Positions 35,385-43,949 of a DNA stretch of 46,406 nt are shown one piece after another. The position numbers were made by a program, and so were the translations under genes. The notes beneath the pieces were generated by a model that worked only from the letters and a program-made list of their open reading frames with translations, searched no databases and was not told the DNA's origin. The stretch lies in NCBI RefSeq assembly GCF_001061665.1, contig NZ_JVSP01000010.1, positions 1 to 46,406 on the forward strand. Direction: 5' to 3'. This DNA comes from Rothia mucilaginosa. GTDB lineage: Bacteria; Actinomycetota; Actinomycetes; Actinomycetales; Micrococcaceae. The number at the start of each line of letters is the position of its first letter. Position 1 is the first letter of the stretch.

Positions 35385-36185
35385 CTAGTCGGCAATCTCC
35401 ACGACCACCGGCGTATGGTCGCTCGCGCCCTCACCGGCGCGTTCCACCCTATCGATCCAGGCACGTTCCACGCGTGCGGCGAGCGCGGGCGAGAACAGCT
35501 GGAAGTCAATGCGCATGCCCTCATCCTTGGTGAAGCGGCCCGCCTGGTAGTCCCAGTAGGTGTACTCGCCCGGGGTGTGCGGGCGCACTACGTCCACCAT
35601 GCCCTCTTCGAGTAGGGCGACGAAGGCTCGGCGCTCGGGCTCGGAGACGTGGGTCAGCTCGTTATCACGGAAGTAGTCGATGTCCCACACGTCGGTATCT
35701 TCGGGGGCGACGTTCCAGTCGCCAACCAGGGCGAGCTGCGACTGCGGGTTGGCGGCCAGCTCGTTGTGCACGTTCTGGCGCAGCGCCTCCATCCAGCGAA
35801 GCTTGTAATCCATGTGCGGGTCGGTCAGGCCGCGGCCGTTGGGCACGTACAGGCTCCAGACGCGCACGCCGCCGCAGGTCGCGCCAATCGCGCGGGCTTC
35901 GAGGACTTCGGGCTCGCCGGGCTTGCCGAAGTGCGGCTGGTTATCGAAGCCGCGCTGCACGTCTTCGAGGCCAACTCGGGAGGCGATTGCCACGCCGTTC
36001 CACTGATTCAGGCCAAAGTGCGCAACCTCGTAGCCCATGAATTCGAAGAGGTCGAAGGGGAAGGTTTCGTCCTTGGTTTTGGTTTCTTGCAGGGCGAGCA
36101 CGTCGACCTCGCGCTCGTCGAGCCAGTCTTCGACGCGGTTTTCGCGGGCGCGGATTGAGTTGATGTTCCAGGTGGCAATCTTCAT
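35385..36185 (-). CDS. xthA: Exodeoxyribonuclease III
   Basis: AP endonuclease and 3' exonuclease of base excision repair. 266 residues. Catalytic motifs: WNINSIRAR (Asn7), LQETKTKD (Glu34), LYVPNGRG, GDWNVAPEDTDV (Asp and Asn), and SDHTPVVVEI at the C-terminus (His). Single gene ending at a strong terminator. It converges with nothing and is probably transcribed alone. Confidence 0.95.
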   Translation of the reverse strand: MKIATWNINSIRARENRVEDWLDEREVDVLALQETKTKDETFPFDLFEFMGYEVAHFGLNQWNGVAIASRVGLEDVQRGFDNQPHFGKPGEPEVLEARAIGATCGGVRVWSLYVPNGRGLTDPHMDYKLRWMEALRQNVHNELAANPQSQLALVGDWNVAPEDTDVWDIDYFRDNELTHVSEPERRAFVALLEEGMVDVVRPHTPGEYTYWDYQAGRFTKDEGMRIDFQLFSPALAARVERAWIDRVERAGEGASDHTPVVVEIAD

Positions 36186-36254
36186 GCCTTCTAGCTTAGC
36201 GGGTGCGGGGAGCTCACCTCACGGGCGGGCGTATCGGAGGCATGCCGGTACACC

Positions 36255-36297
36255 ACCGCCCGCCTGCGCAACCCGGTGGGTCGCACCGGCGGGCGGT
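36255..36297 (-). terminator. Possible terminator downstream of the SLH gene
   Basis: Ten perfect base pairs (36255-36264 with 36288-36297), GC-rich, about 45 bases after the stop codon. Confidence 0.5.
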
Positions 36298-36340
36298 GAA
36301 TATATGCACTAGTCAGCGCTGATTTTAGCCAACGTCAGCC

Positions 36341-37144
36341 CTAGTTACCGGCGGGCGTTCCGACGACCTTCAGGCCGGCCTTCTCGTAGGCCCGAAGCAT
36401 GTAGAGCGCATCCGAGAAGTACAGCGGATCGCCGGGCTTTACCTTATCCGTCACGCCGTCGCCGTCACGATCGGCCGCCGGGTACTCGCCCAGAGTGCGG
36501 GTGAGCCAGCGGCTCTCGGTGGCGAAACGGCTCTTCCGTGCGGCCGCGTCTTCCTTGCGCTGCGCATCGCGCTCAGCCAGCTTCGGGCGGCGAATGGTCG
36601 CAGCCCCCTCGGGGCTACCCGCCGCACGGTACAGGAACGCGGAGAGGGTGTAGCGGCTGGCGCGGTCGTCGGGGTGGAAGAGGCCGTCGTCCCAGCCAGC
36701 GGTGATGCCCGCATCCGCGGCCCAGATGATGGCGGCGTAGTCCGGGTCGCTGGCGGGCACGTCAGCGTAGGGAGAGACGGCCGGAAGGTCCTTCACAGCG
36801 GGCGAGCCGGCCATGCGGTAGAGCAGGCGCACCAGCTCGGCGCGGGTGACGGTCGCATCGTGGCGACGACGAGCGACATACTCGCCCTCGTCGAGGTAGC
36901 CGCGGCAGACGGCCCACACGCCGGATGTGGGGGTGGCATCGCCCACAAGGCGTTCAACGCAGGTGTTGTACTCGGTGTCAGCGTTGTTTCGGGGCGGTTG
37001 AACGGCGGCCACCGCGGTCTGGGGGTGGGGCACCACTGCGGATGCGCCCACCGGCAAGGCACCCAGGGCGAGGGCGACGGTCAGGGTGAGCACGCGACGC
37101 AGGGGTCGTGCGGGTGCAAGGGAGCGTGAGAAAGCCGAAAGCAT
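36341..37144 (-). CDS. Secreted SLH-domain protein
   Basis: 267 residues from the ATG at 37144, where GAGGA precedes at nine bases; an extension to 37300 is rejected. The signal peptide spans about residues 1-35 (RRVLTLTVALALGALPVGASA). Two to three S-layer homology units follow, recognisable by VTRAELVRLLYRMAGSP, FADVP-like YADVPASDPDYAAIIWAADAGITAGW and FHPDDRASRYTLSAFLYRAAGSP. Such units usually bind cell-wall polymers, or serve as the repeated core of secreted actinobacterial proteins. The C-terminal part (DRDGDGVTDK) resembles a calcium-binding loop. No enzymatic domain is seen. Confidence 0.8.
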   Translation of the reverse strand: MLSAFSRSLAPARPLRRVLTLTVALALGALPVGASAVVPHPQTAVAAVQPPRNNADTEYNTCVERLVGDATPTSGVWAVCRGYLDEGEYVARRRHDATVTRAELVRLLYRMAGSPAVKDLPAVSPYADVPASDPDYAAIIWAADAGITAGWDDGLFHPDDRASRYTLSAFLYRAAGSPEGAATIRRPKLAERDAQRKEDAAARKSRFATESRWLTRTLGEYPAADRDGDGVTDKVKPGDPLYFSDALYMLRAYEKAGLKVVGTPAGN

Positions 37145-37390
37145 GGTGCGGTCCTCGTACATTGTGGTTGGAAACCGGCCGGAAGGAACCGGTTGGGTCG
37201 GTGCAACACCGAAGGAAGGCACCGGGCCGCCCGCGGCGCGCGAGCGGTTCCGGGCAGGCGACAGCATTAAACCTTCCCTTTTAATAAAGTTAAAGTACAT
37301 CTCGATAATTTATTCAAGATGAAATTGAATTCTTGGTGAGTGGTCGCCCCGACGCGCAACCTCTTAGCGCGCGGCTCCCCCGCCCGGGCC

Positions 37391-38719
37391 CTAGCCGCGC
37401 ATGACGTTATACGCCTCCACGCGAAGCTGAGCGGGCGTGGAGGTGGTGTGGCGCAGGTCCTCCACCTCAATCACCACGTTCGCGCCCATTTCACCGGTTA
37501 CGTAGACGCGGCGACCCAGCATATTGCCGTCGCCGATCCGCTCGTCCTGCGCAACGCCGTCGGTAATGCGCAGGTCGTAAATCTTGTTTTCGATGTAGTA
37601 GCCGTACAGCGAGGCGGCCTGCTCGGGCGGGTTATAGGAGACGGGAGCGACCATGCGGGTACCGCGGGCATTGCGGCTGATGTACCAGTTGGCCGCCTCG
37701 TCGGCGCGGGCGGCACCGCTGACGGTTCCGGCCCAGCTGGACGCCTCACCCGCGCAGCCGATGAAAACGTTATTGGCCCACTCAACGAGCCAGCCGTGGC
37801 CCGCGTTGGAGCGGGCGGTGCAGCCAATGAACATATTGCGCTCACCCTGCACAATCCAGCCCGCACCGGCGTTGCGGGTGCCGGGTTCGTAGAGGGCGCT
37901 CTTGCCGAGGGTGCGGTGGTTGCTATTGCTGGAGCAGTTCTCGAACTTGGACTGGGCCGCGTACACCTCGATACCGGCGTAGGAGCCGCCGCTGAGGTTG
38001 GCTTCGGCCACGTCAACGCCGCGTAGCTTGTTGTCGGCCGCGCCGGAGTTCAGGCCTTCGGTACCGCGGCGGCGGTGGCCGACGGGCTTGCCGAGCAGCA
38101 GGCCCTGGTTGAGGGTGCGGCGCACGGTCACGTCGTCGATTTTCATGCCCTGGTCGTCCAGGCCGAGCACGGCCACGCCAATGGCGGTATCCCAGACCTC
38201 CACGCCGGCGATGACGGGCACGACGTCCGGCTCGTTGAGCTGGTCACCCGTAAAGTGCGTGTGCATAATGACCCCGGCAACGTGGTCAAGCGGGGTGGTG
38301 TGCGCATCCAGCGGGTAGCTATCGATGGGGGTGTTAGCAGCGTTGGTGCGGATGTGCAGATTGCGCACGCCCATGCGCATGGGCTTGTTCGCGTTGTAGG
38401 CACCGTAGACGGGGGTCGTGTAGCTACCCACGTGGAACACACCGGTGTACTCGATATACCCGTCGCTGGTGGCGGGAATGGCTCGGTCGGAATGGGCGAT
38501 GACGACGGTCGCGGGGCCCTGCCCGATAACCTCGACACGGTGCTTGATTTCGATGAAGGGGTAGGAAACGCGGTAGATGCCGCGGGGTAGCTCAACGGAT
38601 CCGCCGCCGTGCGAGGCGACGTCGTCGACGGCTCGCTGAATGGCCGCGGTGGAATCCTTGGCACCGGTGGGATCTGCGCCGTAGTTGACGGCGTTAATGC
38701 TCATGGGAGTATCAGGCAC
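37391..38719 (-). CDS. Right-handed beta-helix protein, pectate-lyase-like, paralogue 1
   Basis: 442 residues from GTG 38719 (MPDTPMSINAVNYGADPTG), chosen because the paralogue starts with an equal-length lead. The opening NYGADPTGAKDSTAAIQRAV is the hallmark of the Pectate_lyase_3 family, followed by GGGSVELPRGIYRVSYPF. The rest shows repeated short strands with Asn/Gly turns (NMFIGCTARSNAGHGWLVEW), as in parallel beta-helices of polysaccharide lyases and phage tailspikes. There is no signal peptide or anchor, so secretion is unexplained. Ligand and activity are unknown. A close paralogue lies just upstream on the same strand. Confidence 0.82.
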   Translation of the reverse strand: MPDTPMSINAVNYGADPTGAKDSTAAIQRAVDDVASHGGGSVELPRGIYRVSYPFIEIKHRVEVIGQGPATVVIAHSDRAIPATSDGYIEYTGVFHVGSYTTPVYGAYNANKPMRMGVRNLHIRTNAANTPIDSYPLDAHTTPLDHVAGVIMHTHFTGDQLNEPDVVPVIAGVEVWDTAIGVAVLGLDDQGMKIDDVTVRRTLNQGLLLGKPVGHRRRGTEGLNSGAADNKLRGVDVAEANLSGGSYAGIEVYAAQSKFENCSSNSNHRTLGKSALYEPGTRNAGAGWIVQGERNMFIGCTARSNAGHGWLVEWANNVFIGCAGEASSWAGTVSGAARADEAANWYISRNARGTRMVAPVSYNPPEQAASLYGYYIENKIYDLRITDGVAQDERIGDGNMLGRRVYVTGEMGANVVIEVEDLRHTTSTPAQLRVEAYNVMRG

Positions 38720-39133
38720 GTGAGGCTCAATTCTTTCCGGGAAGGGTGTGCCGCGGCCGGTATACGGGCCGCGGCGGGGCGGTTGAATTGAGTGAATAGG
38801 GTGCGCGGGCGGTGCGCTGTGCTGAGCGAGTTGAGCGGTGCGGGCCCTTTCGCGCGGGGCGAGAGTGGCTCCTGCTCAAGGGTACCGCATTGTGCCGGCG
38901 GAGGCGATGACCGGCACCCTGCGCCCGCCCACTCCCTTGCCGTCTCCCCCGCAAAGTGTGGCGGGCCGCACATGAGACGGGGCGTTTAAACGCCGCGGGG
39001 GCGAGGATTTCTCCTCGCCCCCGCGGCGACTGGTGTCGATTCCGGGCCGCTGCATCAGCCCGGAACTATTGGTCCGGAAACACCAGAGCGAGCCCGTGCC
39101 CCCTCGGGGCGGTCTCGCACGTCGAGGCCATCA
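38720..39133. other. Spacer between the two beta-helix genes
   Basis: Contains one GAGTGAAT box (38790-38797) about 70 bases before the first paralogue, and the terminator at 38991-39028. Otherwise GC-rich with no credible gene. Confidence 0.6.
38981..39028 (-). terminator. Terminator with overlapping palindrome after beta-helix paralogue 2
   Basis: Perfect 17-bp arms (38991-39007, 39012-39028) with a TTTC loop. The outer base of the stem shares four bases with a separate perfect palindrome GGCGTTTAAACGCC (38981-38994), so the two structures exclude each other. Confidence 0.8.
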
Positions 39134-40480
39134 CTAGCCCATGAACACGCCGTTGCCGCGCTTCTCCAGCTGCTTGGGTGCGAAGGTCGAGTGACGGATG
39201 TGGTCCACCTCGATGAGCACGTTATCGCCCATAGCGCCGGTCACGTGCACGCGACGGCCCATCATATTGTTCTCGCCCAGGCGGTCATCCTTAGCGGAAC
39301 CGTTCGTAATGTGCATATCGCGAATGTTGTTCTCAATGTAGAAGCCGTACAGCGAAGCCTTCGCCCAGCTGTAGGGATTGTGCGCGCGGGGTGCCACGAA
39401 GCGGCTACCGCGTGCGTTACGGCCGATGTACCAGTTGGCCGCCTCATCACCTCGAGCAGCACCGGTCACGGCATCCTGGAAGCTGGAAGACTCACCCAAG
39501 CAGCCAATGAACTGGTTATTACCCCACTCCACGAGCCAGCCGTGGCCGGCGTTCTCCTGGGCGGTGCAGCCAATGAACATGTTGCGGGTGCCCTGGATGA
39601 ACCAGCCGGCGCCCACGTGGCGGGTCTTCACCTCGTACAGGGCGTTCTTACCCTGGTTGCGCTTGTTGAACCAGCTGGTCGACAGCTCGAACTTCGACTG
39701 GGAGGTGTAAATCTCGATGCCGGCGAAGGTACCGTAGCTCATGTTGGCGTCGGAGACGTCAATCATGGAGAACTTGTTATCTGCCGCGCCGGGGGTGTCG
39801 CCCTCGCGAGCGCGCAGCGGGTGACCCACGGGCTTGCCGACCAGCAGGCCCTGGCGCAGGGTTTGGCGGATGCGGATCTTGTCAATCTTCATGCCCTGGT
39901 CGTCCAGGCCCAGGATGGCCACGCCAATGGCGGTGTCCCAGATTTCGATGTTGGACAGGGTAGGCACTGCGTCCGGCTCACCGGGGTTGGCGTCCGCGAT
40001 GCGGGTGTGGAAGATGACGCCCGCAACGTTGTCGACGGGTTGGGTGTGCTTCTCCAGGAAAATCTGGTTGCTCTTGGAGTCCAGCGGCAGGTTGTACTTG
40101 TTGGTGCGGATGAACAGGTCGCGCACGCCCATGCGCATGGGCTTGTTCTGGTTGGTGCCACCGCTCATGGGGGTGGTGTAACTACCGGTGTGGAACACGC
40201 CGGTACATTCGTAGCTACCGTTCTTGGTGGAGGGGATGCTCTTGTCGGTGAAAGCGACGATGCGGGTTGCCTGACCGTGGCCGAAGATTTCGACGCGGTG
40301 CTTCATCTCGATGAAGGGGTAGGAGACTCGGTAGATACCGCCGGGGATCTCGACGGAACCGCCGCCCTGTGCGGCGACGTCATCAACGGCCTTCTGGATA
40401 GCGCTGGTGGAGTCTCGTACACCTGTGGGGTCAGCGTTGTACTTGGAATCGCATACGTTCACGCTCATGATGGTAGCCAT
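39134..40480 (-). CDS. Right-handed beta-helix protein, pectate-lyase-like, paralogue 2
   Basis: 448 residues from the ATG at 40480 (MATIMSVNVCDSKYNADPTG). Clearly homologous over its whole length to the downstream gene: shared blocks include IYRVSYPFIEMKHRVEIFG, NKPMRMGVRDLFIRTN, DTAIGVAILGLDDQGMKID and NAGHGWLVEWGNN. It also lacks a signal peptide. GAGGAC stands about 12 bases before the ATG. Four GAGTGAAT boxes lie 100-220 bases upstream. Tandem duplication is evident; divergence is moderate, so both copies are probably kept by selection (inference). Confidence 0.83.
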   Translation of the reverse strand: MATIMSVNVCDSKYNADPTGVRDSTSAIQKAVDDVAAQGGGSVEIPGGIYRVSYPFIEMKHRVEIFGHGQATRIVAFTDKSIPSTKNGSYECTGVFHTGSYTTPMSGGTNQNKPMRMGVRDLFIRTNKYNLPLDSKSNQIFLEKHTQPVDNVAGVIFHTRIADANPGEPDAVPTLSNIEIWDTAIGVAILGLDDQGMKIDKIRIRQTLRQGLLVGKPVGHPLRAREGDTPGAADNKFSMIDVSDANMSYGTFAGIEIYTSQSKFELSTSWFNKRNQGKNALYEVKTRHVGAGWFIQGTRNMFIGCTAQENAGHGWLVEWGNNQFIGCLGESSSFQDAVTGAARGDEAANWYIGRNARGSRFVAPRAHNPYSWAKASLYGFYIENNIRDMHITNGSAKDDRLGENNMMGRRVHVTGAMGDNVLIEVDHIRHSTFAPKQLEKRGNGVFMG

Positions 40481-41023
40481 GATAATGTGTCCTCGTTTCT
40501 GGGGTGGATGCACTACAGCGACGAGCACGCAGGATAGCCGGAGCTATAGCTGCGCGTGGTGAAGCTGAGTTATCCAGTTGTGTCTGAGTGAATGTTTGGG
40601 AGCGTCTACCGGTACGAGGGAGTGAATCTCTTCCGGTCATCGCGCGGTCGGGGAGTGAATCCGCCGCGGCGAGTGCTCCGGGCCGGTTGAGGGAGTGAAT
40701 CTCTACCGTGCCCATGTGACGTAGCGTCAGTAAATACTCGCAGGTGGAACCCGGTTTCGCTGAAGCTACAGTGAAATATTCTAAAGCACCATTTGGCTAA
40801 TGCGAACCCCCAACACCGGATAGTGTTCAGGGTCTCCGAGGGGAATTTTGGGCCGAATACCCTGCAAACCCCACAGAAAATCAACTGACCAGCACAAACA
40901 CCACATATTGCACATAAGTGCACTGGTCGGTTATTTTTAAAAAATTTTGTCATGTCCCCCCCTCGTGAACGCCCCGCACGCTATCCGAGAGGGCAGCGGA
41001 CGACCGCGTGCGGGGGACGCCGG
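40481..41023. other. Regulatory region upstream of beta-helix paralogue 2
   Basis: Holds the four GAGTGAAT boxes (40586-40700). An AT-richer stretch at about 40760-40950 includes GAAAATCAACT (similar to the repeat near the helicase) and an A/T run at 40933-40949. No credible gene. Confidence 0.6.
40586..40700. repeat. Four GAGTGAAT direct repeats
   Basis: Copies at 40586-40593, 40620-40627, 40653-40660 and 40693-40700, spaced 34, 33 and 40 bases. The last three are preceded by GG or GGG and followed by C. A fifth copy precedes the other beta-helix gene at 38790-38797. Confidence 0.75.
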
Positions 41024-42019
41024 CTACTTCTTCGAAGCCTCCAGCGCGGCCGCCGCGCCCACCACATCCAGGCGCGCGTAACGCCCCGCAAGCCAGGTGC
41101 AAATCATCAGCTGAACCTGATGGAAAATCATGATCGGCAGCATCATCAGGCCCAGCGACCCGGCACCGAAAATAATGATGGCCATGGGCAGGCCGGCCGC
41201 CAGCGACTTCTTCGAACCGCAGAACTGAATCGTGATGCGGTCGGCACGGTTGAAGCCCAGACGCTTAGCCAACTGGTCGGTCAGCCACAGCATGAAAATC
41301 ACGATGAGTGCCATCAGCACGATGAGCACCACGATCTGCCACCACGCCACGCGCGTCCACACGCCCTGCACCACCGAAGCGGAGAACGCCGAATACACAA
41401 TCATCATGACCGAGAACTTATCCAGCCACTTGGTCGTCGGCTTCTTGGCGAACTCCCCCACCCAGCGGCGCGTGAGCTGGCCGAGTACGAAGGGCAGGAA
41501 CAGCTGAATCGCGATGTCGAGAAACACGGTGCCCGAGAACTCAATATGGTCCGTGTGCATCAGCAGCATGGCCAGCAGCGGCGTGGCCACCACACCCACA
41601 ATCGAAGAGAGGGAGGCGCTCACAATCGCCGCCGCCACGTTACCGCCCGCAATCGAGGTGAAGGCGATGGATGCCTGCACGGTCGAGGGCACAAAGGTCA
41701 AGAACAGAATACCCATGTACAGTCCATCACCGAGCACAAAACGCAGTGGCGAGAGGGCCAGGCCAAGCAGCGGGAACAGCACGAACGTGCAGCTCAAAAT
41801 CATCAGGTGCAGACGCCAGTGGGTCAGGCCGCGAATGGCCTCCGCGGTGGAGAGGCGAGCGCCGTACAGGTAGAACAGCAGGGCGACCGCGAACTTCGTT
41901 CCGGTGCTGAACCAGTCGGCGAAGTCGCCGCGCGCCGGCACGATAATGGCCAGAATAACGGCGGTGATGAGCATGGTCAGCAGCGGGTCAAGCTTGATGG
42001 AGCGCAGTGATGAGAGCAT
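41024..42019 (-). CDS. Bile acid:sodium symporter-like (SBF) membrane transporter
   Basis: 331 residues from the ATG at 42019 (MLSSLRSIKLDPLL); an in-frame extension to 42130 crosses a terminator hairpin and is rejected. Nine to ten membrane helices. It resembles the SBF_like group (YfeH type): FLYGARLSTAEAIRG, LTFVPSTVQASIAFTSIAGGN (the family's crossing motif region) and FCGSKKSLAAGLPMA. The substrate is unknown; bile acids are unlikely in this organism, and organic anions are the usual suggestion. Confidence 0.88.
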   Translation of the reverse strand: MLSSLRSIKLDPLLTMLITAVILAIIVPARGDFADWFSTGTKFAVALLFYLYGARLSTAEAIRGLTHWRLHLMILSCTFVLFPLLGLALSPLRFVLGDGLYMGILFLTFVPSTVQASIAFTSIAGGNVAAAIVSASLSSIVGVVATPLLAMLLMHTDHIEFSGTVFLDIAIQLFLPFVLGQLTRRWVGEFAKKPTTKWLDKFSVMMIVYSAFSASVVQGVWTRVAWWQIVVLIVLMALIVIFMLWLTDQLAKRLGFNRADRITIQFCGSKKSLAAGLPMAIIIFGAGSLGLMMLPIMIFHQVQLMICTWLAGRYARLDVVGAAAALEASKK

Positions 42020-42053
42020 AGCCCCTATTCTATGACCTGCGGTTAAAGAGCTG

Positions 42054-42098
42054 AACCCGCCGGGGGCACCTCTCACGATGAGGTGCCCTCGGCGGGTT
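42054..42098 (-). terminator. Terminator of the M48 protease gene
   Basis: Nineteen-base arms (42054-42072, 42080-42098) with a single G-U-type mismatch, 44 bases after the stop. Confidence 0.85.
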
Positions 42099-42141
42099 CT
42101 TGAGCCTTTAGCGCCCGCGGGCGCGTTCACGGCTTAGCGGA

Positions 42142-43716
42142 CTACTTGTTGCCGGGGTCGAAGCCGTAACCGCCCTCGCCGGAGGGGCCGGCGTCGGGTC
42201 GGTTGGAGCCGGGCTGCTCAGGGGCCGACCCGAACGGGCCGGGCTGAGAAGCGGGCTGGGCGCCGGACTGATCCGGGGTTCCGGACTGCTGGCCAGGCTG
42301 CTGGCCGGGCTGACCGAAGCCGGAGGCCGCCTGCTGGCCGAAGCCGGACGCACCCGCGGCGGGTGCACCGCCGGCGGCCGCGTACGCATCCCAACGCTGA
42401 GCGTGGAACGCGCGAGCCTGCTCGGTCTGCCATCCGCTGAACAGGGCCGTGTTCTCGGGGTATGCGAGGTCCTCCTCGGGCTTCTGTACCACGTCCACGG
42501 TCTCGAGGTTGTGGGGTTCCCAGGTCTTCTGGTTTTCCTGCATGAACTCGGTGGACTGAATCGGGTCGGGCCACATGCCAACGGGCTCCGAGGCGGGAAC
42601 CAGCACGGGCACGCGCGGGGTGCCGTTGTCCGTGGGGTTCTCGGTCGGGCGCCAGAAGAGGCGGCCCGGCTGGGTGCGGTCACGCAGGGCGTGGGCACGC
42701 CAGGTGATCACGGGGTGGCTCATCAGCAGGTTCACGTACCAGACGGCCAGGCCGCGGTCGGTGACGGCGCGGTCGGCCAGCTCGTCGAAGTTGACCTGCT
42801 TATTCAGGTACTTACCGGCGGCCATGACCTTGATGGCACCCTCGGCACCCTCGGGGCAGAAACGGTAGCCGAAGTTATCGGCGGTGTACTCCTGAGCGCG
42901 GGACAGCGCGCTGGACAGCATGGGGATGCGGCTGAAGAGCGTGGTGAAAATCAGACGGAAGTAGCTGACGTGACCGGCCGCGATGTGGCCCACCTCGTGA
43001 CCGATGATGAAGCGCAGGGCCTGCGGGTCACGGGACTTACCGCCGATTTCGAACAGATCGGAGTAGATGCAGATAAAGCGGCGGAAGCCGTGACCCGATG
43101 CGAAGGCGTTGATGGTGCCGTTACCGCTGATAACGTACGCGTCGGGTACGCGGCGCAGGCCGGCTGCCTCGGCTGCCTCGGCGAGCATCTGGTACGCCTC
43201 GGGGAACTGGGTCGGGGTGATGCGCACGCCGGTCACACGCTGCTGGGCGTAGAAGAGGGCACGAACGATGAAGAGCACGAGAGGGCCCAGAACCAGCATG
43301 GACACGGCCTGCATGACGATGTCCTGCACGCTGCTTGCCACGCGGCTGCTTGTGCCGCCGGTGTAGTCGCCCGAACCGGACGAGAAGAGCCACTGGCCCA
43401 TGCGGCCAAACAGCGTAATGATCGACATGAACAGCACGACGTAGCCGGCCGCGGTGACCGCGTAGGCGGCGACCAGCCACGGGATTTCGGCGGGGTGACG
43501 CAGCGCGTGCAGCACCTTCGTCGGCAGTATGGACTGGTAGGCAAAGAACCTGGGTTCCGGAAGGGGGCTCACCGGCTTCTGACGCTTATCTTCGGGCAGC
43601 CAACCCGCGGAGAGGTCCTGCGGAAGGGGCGTGCCCTGCGGGGCGGGGCGCCCCTGGGGGCCGGGCTGGGCGTTGAACTGCCCGCCGGGCTGGTGGTTTT
43701 CAGGAGGTTGAGTCAT
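42142..43716 (-). CDS. M48-family membrane metalloprotease
   Basis: 524 residues. The zinc site is IGHEVGHIAAGH (HExxH), with the third ligand expected in AQEYTADNFGYRF (Glu). Membrane helices lie at about 88-112 (LVAAYAVTAAGYVVLFMSII) and 150-172 before the catalytic domain, so the active site probably faces the cytoplasm as in HtpX. The N-terminal 60 residues are Pro/Gln/Gly-rich, and the C-terminal 100 (GQQPGQQSGTPDQSG) are low-complexity. Overall longer than HtpX (about 290). The family removes misfolded membrane proteins and could complement FtsH (inference). Confidence 0.88.
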   Translation of the reverse strand: MTQPPENHQPGGQFNAQPGPQGRPAPQGTPLPQDLSAGWLPEDKRQKPVSPLPEPRFFAYQSILPTKVLHALRHPAEIPWLVAAYAVTAAGYVVLFMSIITLFGRMGQWLFSSGSGDYTGGTSSRVASSVQDIVMQAVSMLVLGPLVLFIVRALFYAQQRVTGVRITPTQFPEAYQMLAEAAEAAGLRRVPDAYVISGNGTINAFASGHGFRRFICIYSDLFEIGGKSRDPQALRFIIGHEVGHIAAGHVSYFRLIFTTLFSRIPMLSSALSRAQEYTADNFGYRFCPEGAEGAIKVMAAGKYLNKQVNFDELADRAVTDRGLAVWYVNLLMSHPVITWRAHALRDRTQPGRLFWRPTENPTDNGTPRVPVLVPASEPVGMWPDPIQSTEFMQENQKTWEPHNLETVDVVQKPEEDLAYPENTALFSGWQTEQARAFHAQRWDAYAAAGGAPAAGASGFGQQAASGFGQPGQQPGQQSGTPDQSGAQPASQPGPFGSAPEQPGSNRPDAGPSGEGGYGFDPGNK

Positions 43717-43838
43717 ATCTCGTCCACTTCGTATCGAGTGTTGTCTGACTCCACTCTATCGGGTTTGGGCACGCTTGGGTGAATACGAGAACGGTTTTTC
43801 TCACAAACCGCACGTATTTGGGCGTCCGGGTGCGCAAA

Positions 43839-43881
43839 AGCCCGCCGCAGCACCCGTTAGCAACGGATGCTGCGGCGGGCT
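43839..43881 (-). terminator. Terminator of ackA
   Basis: Twenty-base arms (43839-43858, 43862-43881) with one mismatch. On the minus strand a T-run follows. Confidence 0.88.
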
Positions 43882-43949
43882 GAAGCTCTACGCGCCGCGT
43901 GCGGGATGCCTCACGCACCCCGCGCGGTAACCGCGCGAAACTCGAGCGA

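Noticed and set aside
39191-40537. 448-codon frame antisense to beta-helix paralogue 2
   Set aside because: Follows the codon bias of the real gene; no ribosome binding site or family match.
40586-40700. GAGTGAAT copies as a CRISPR array
   Set aside because: Repeats are only eight to eleven bases, spacing is irregular, and no cas gene is nearby.
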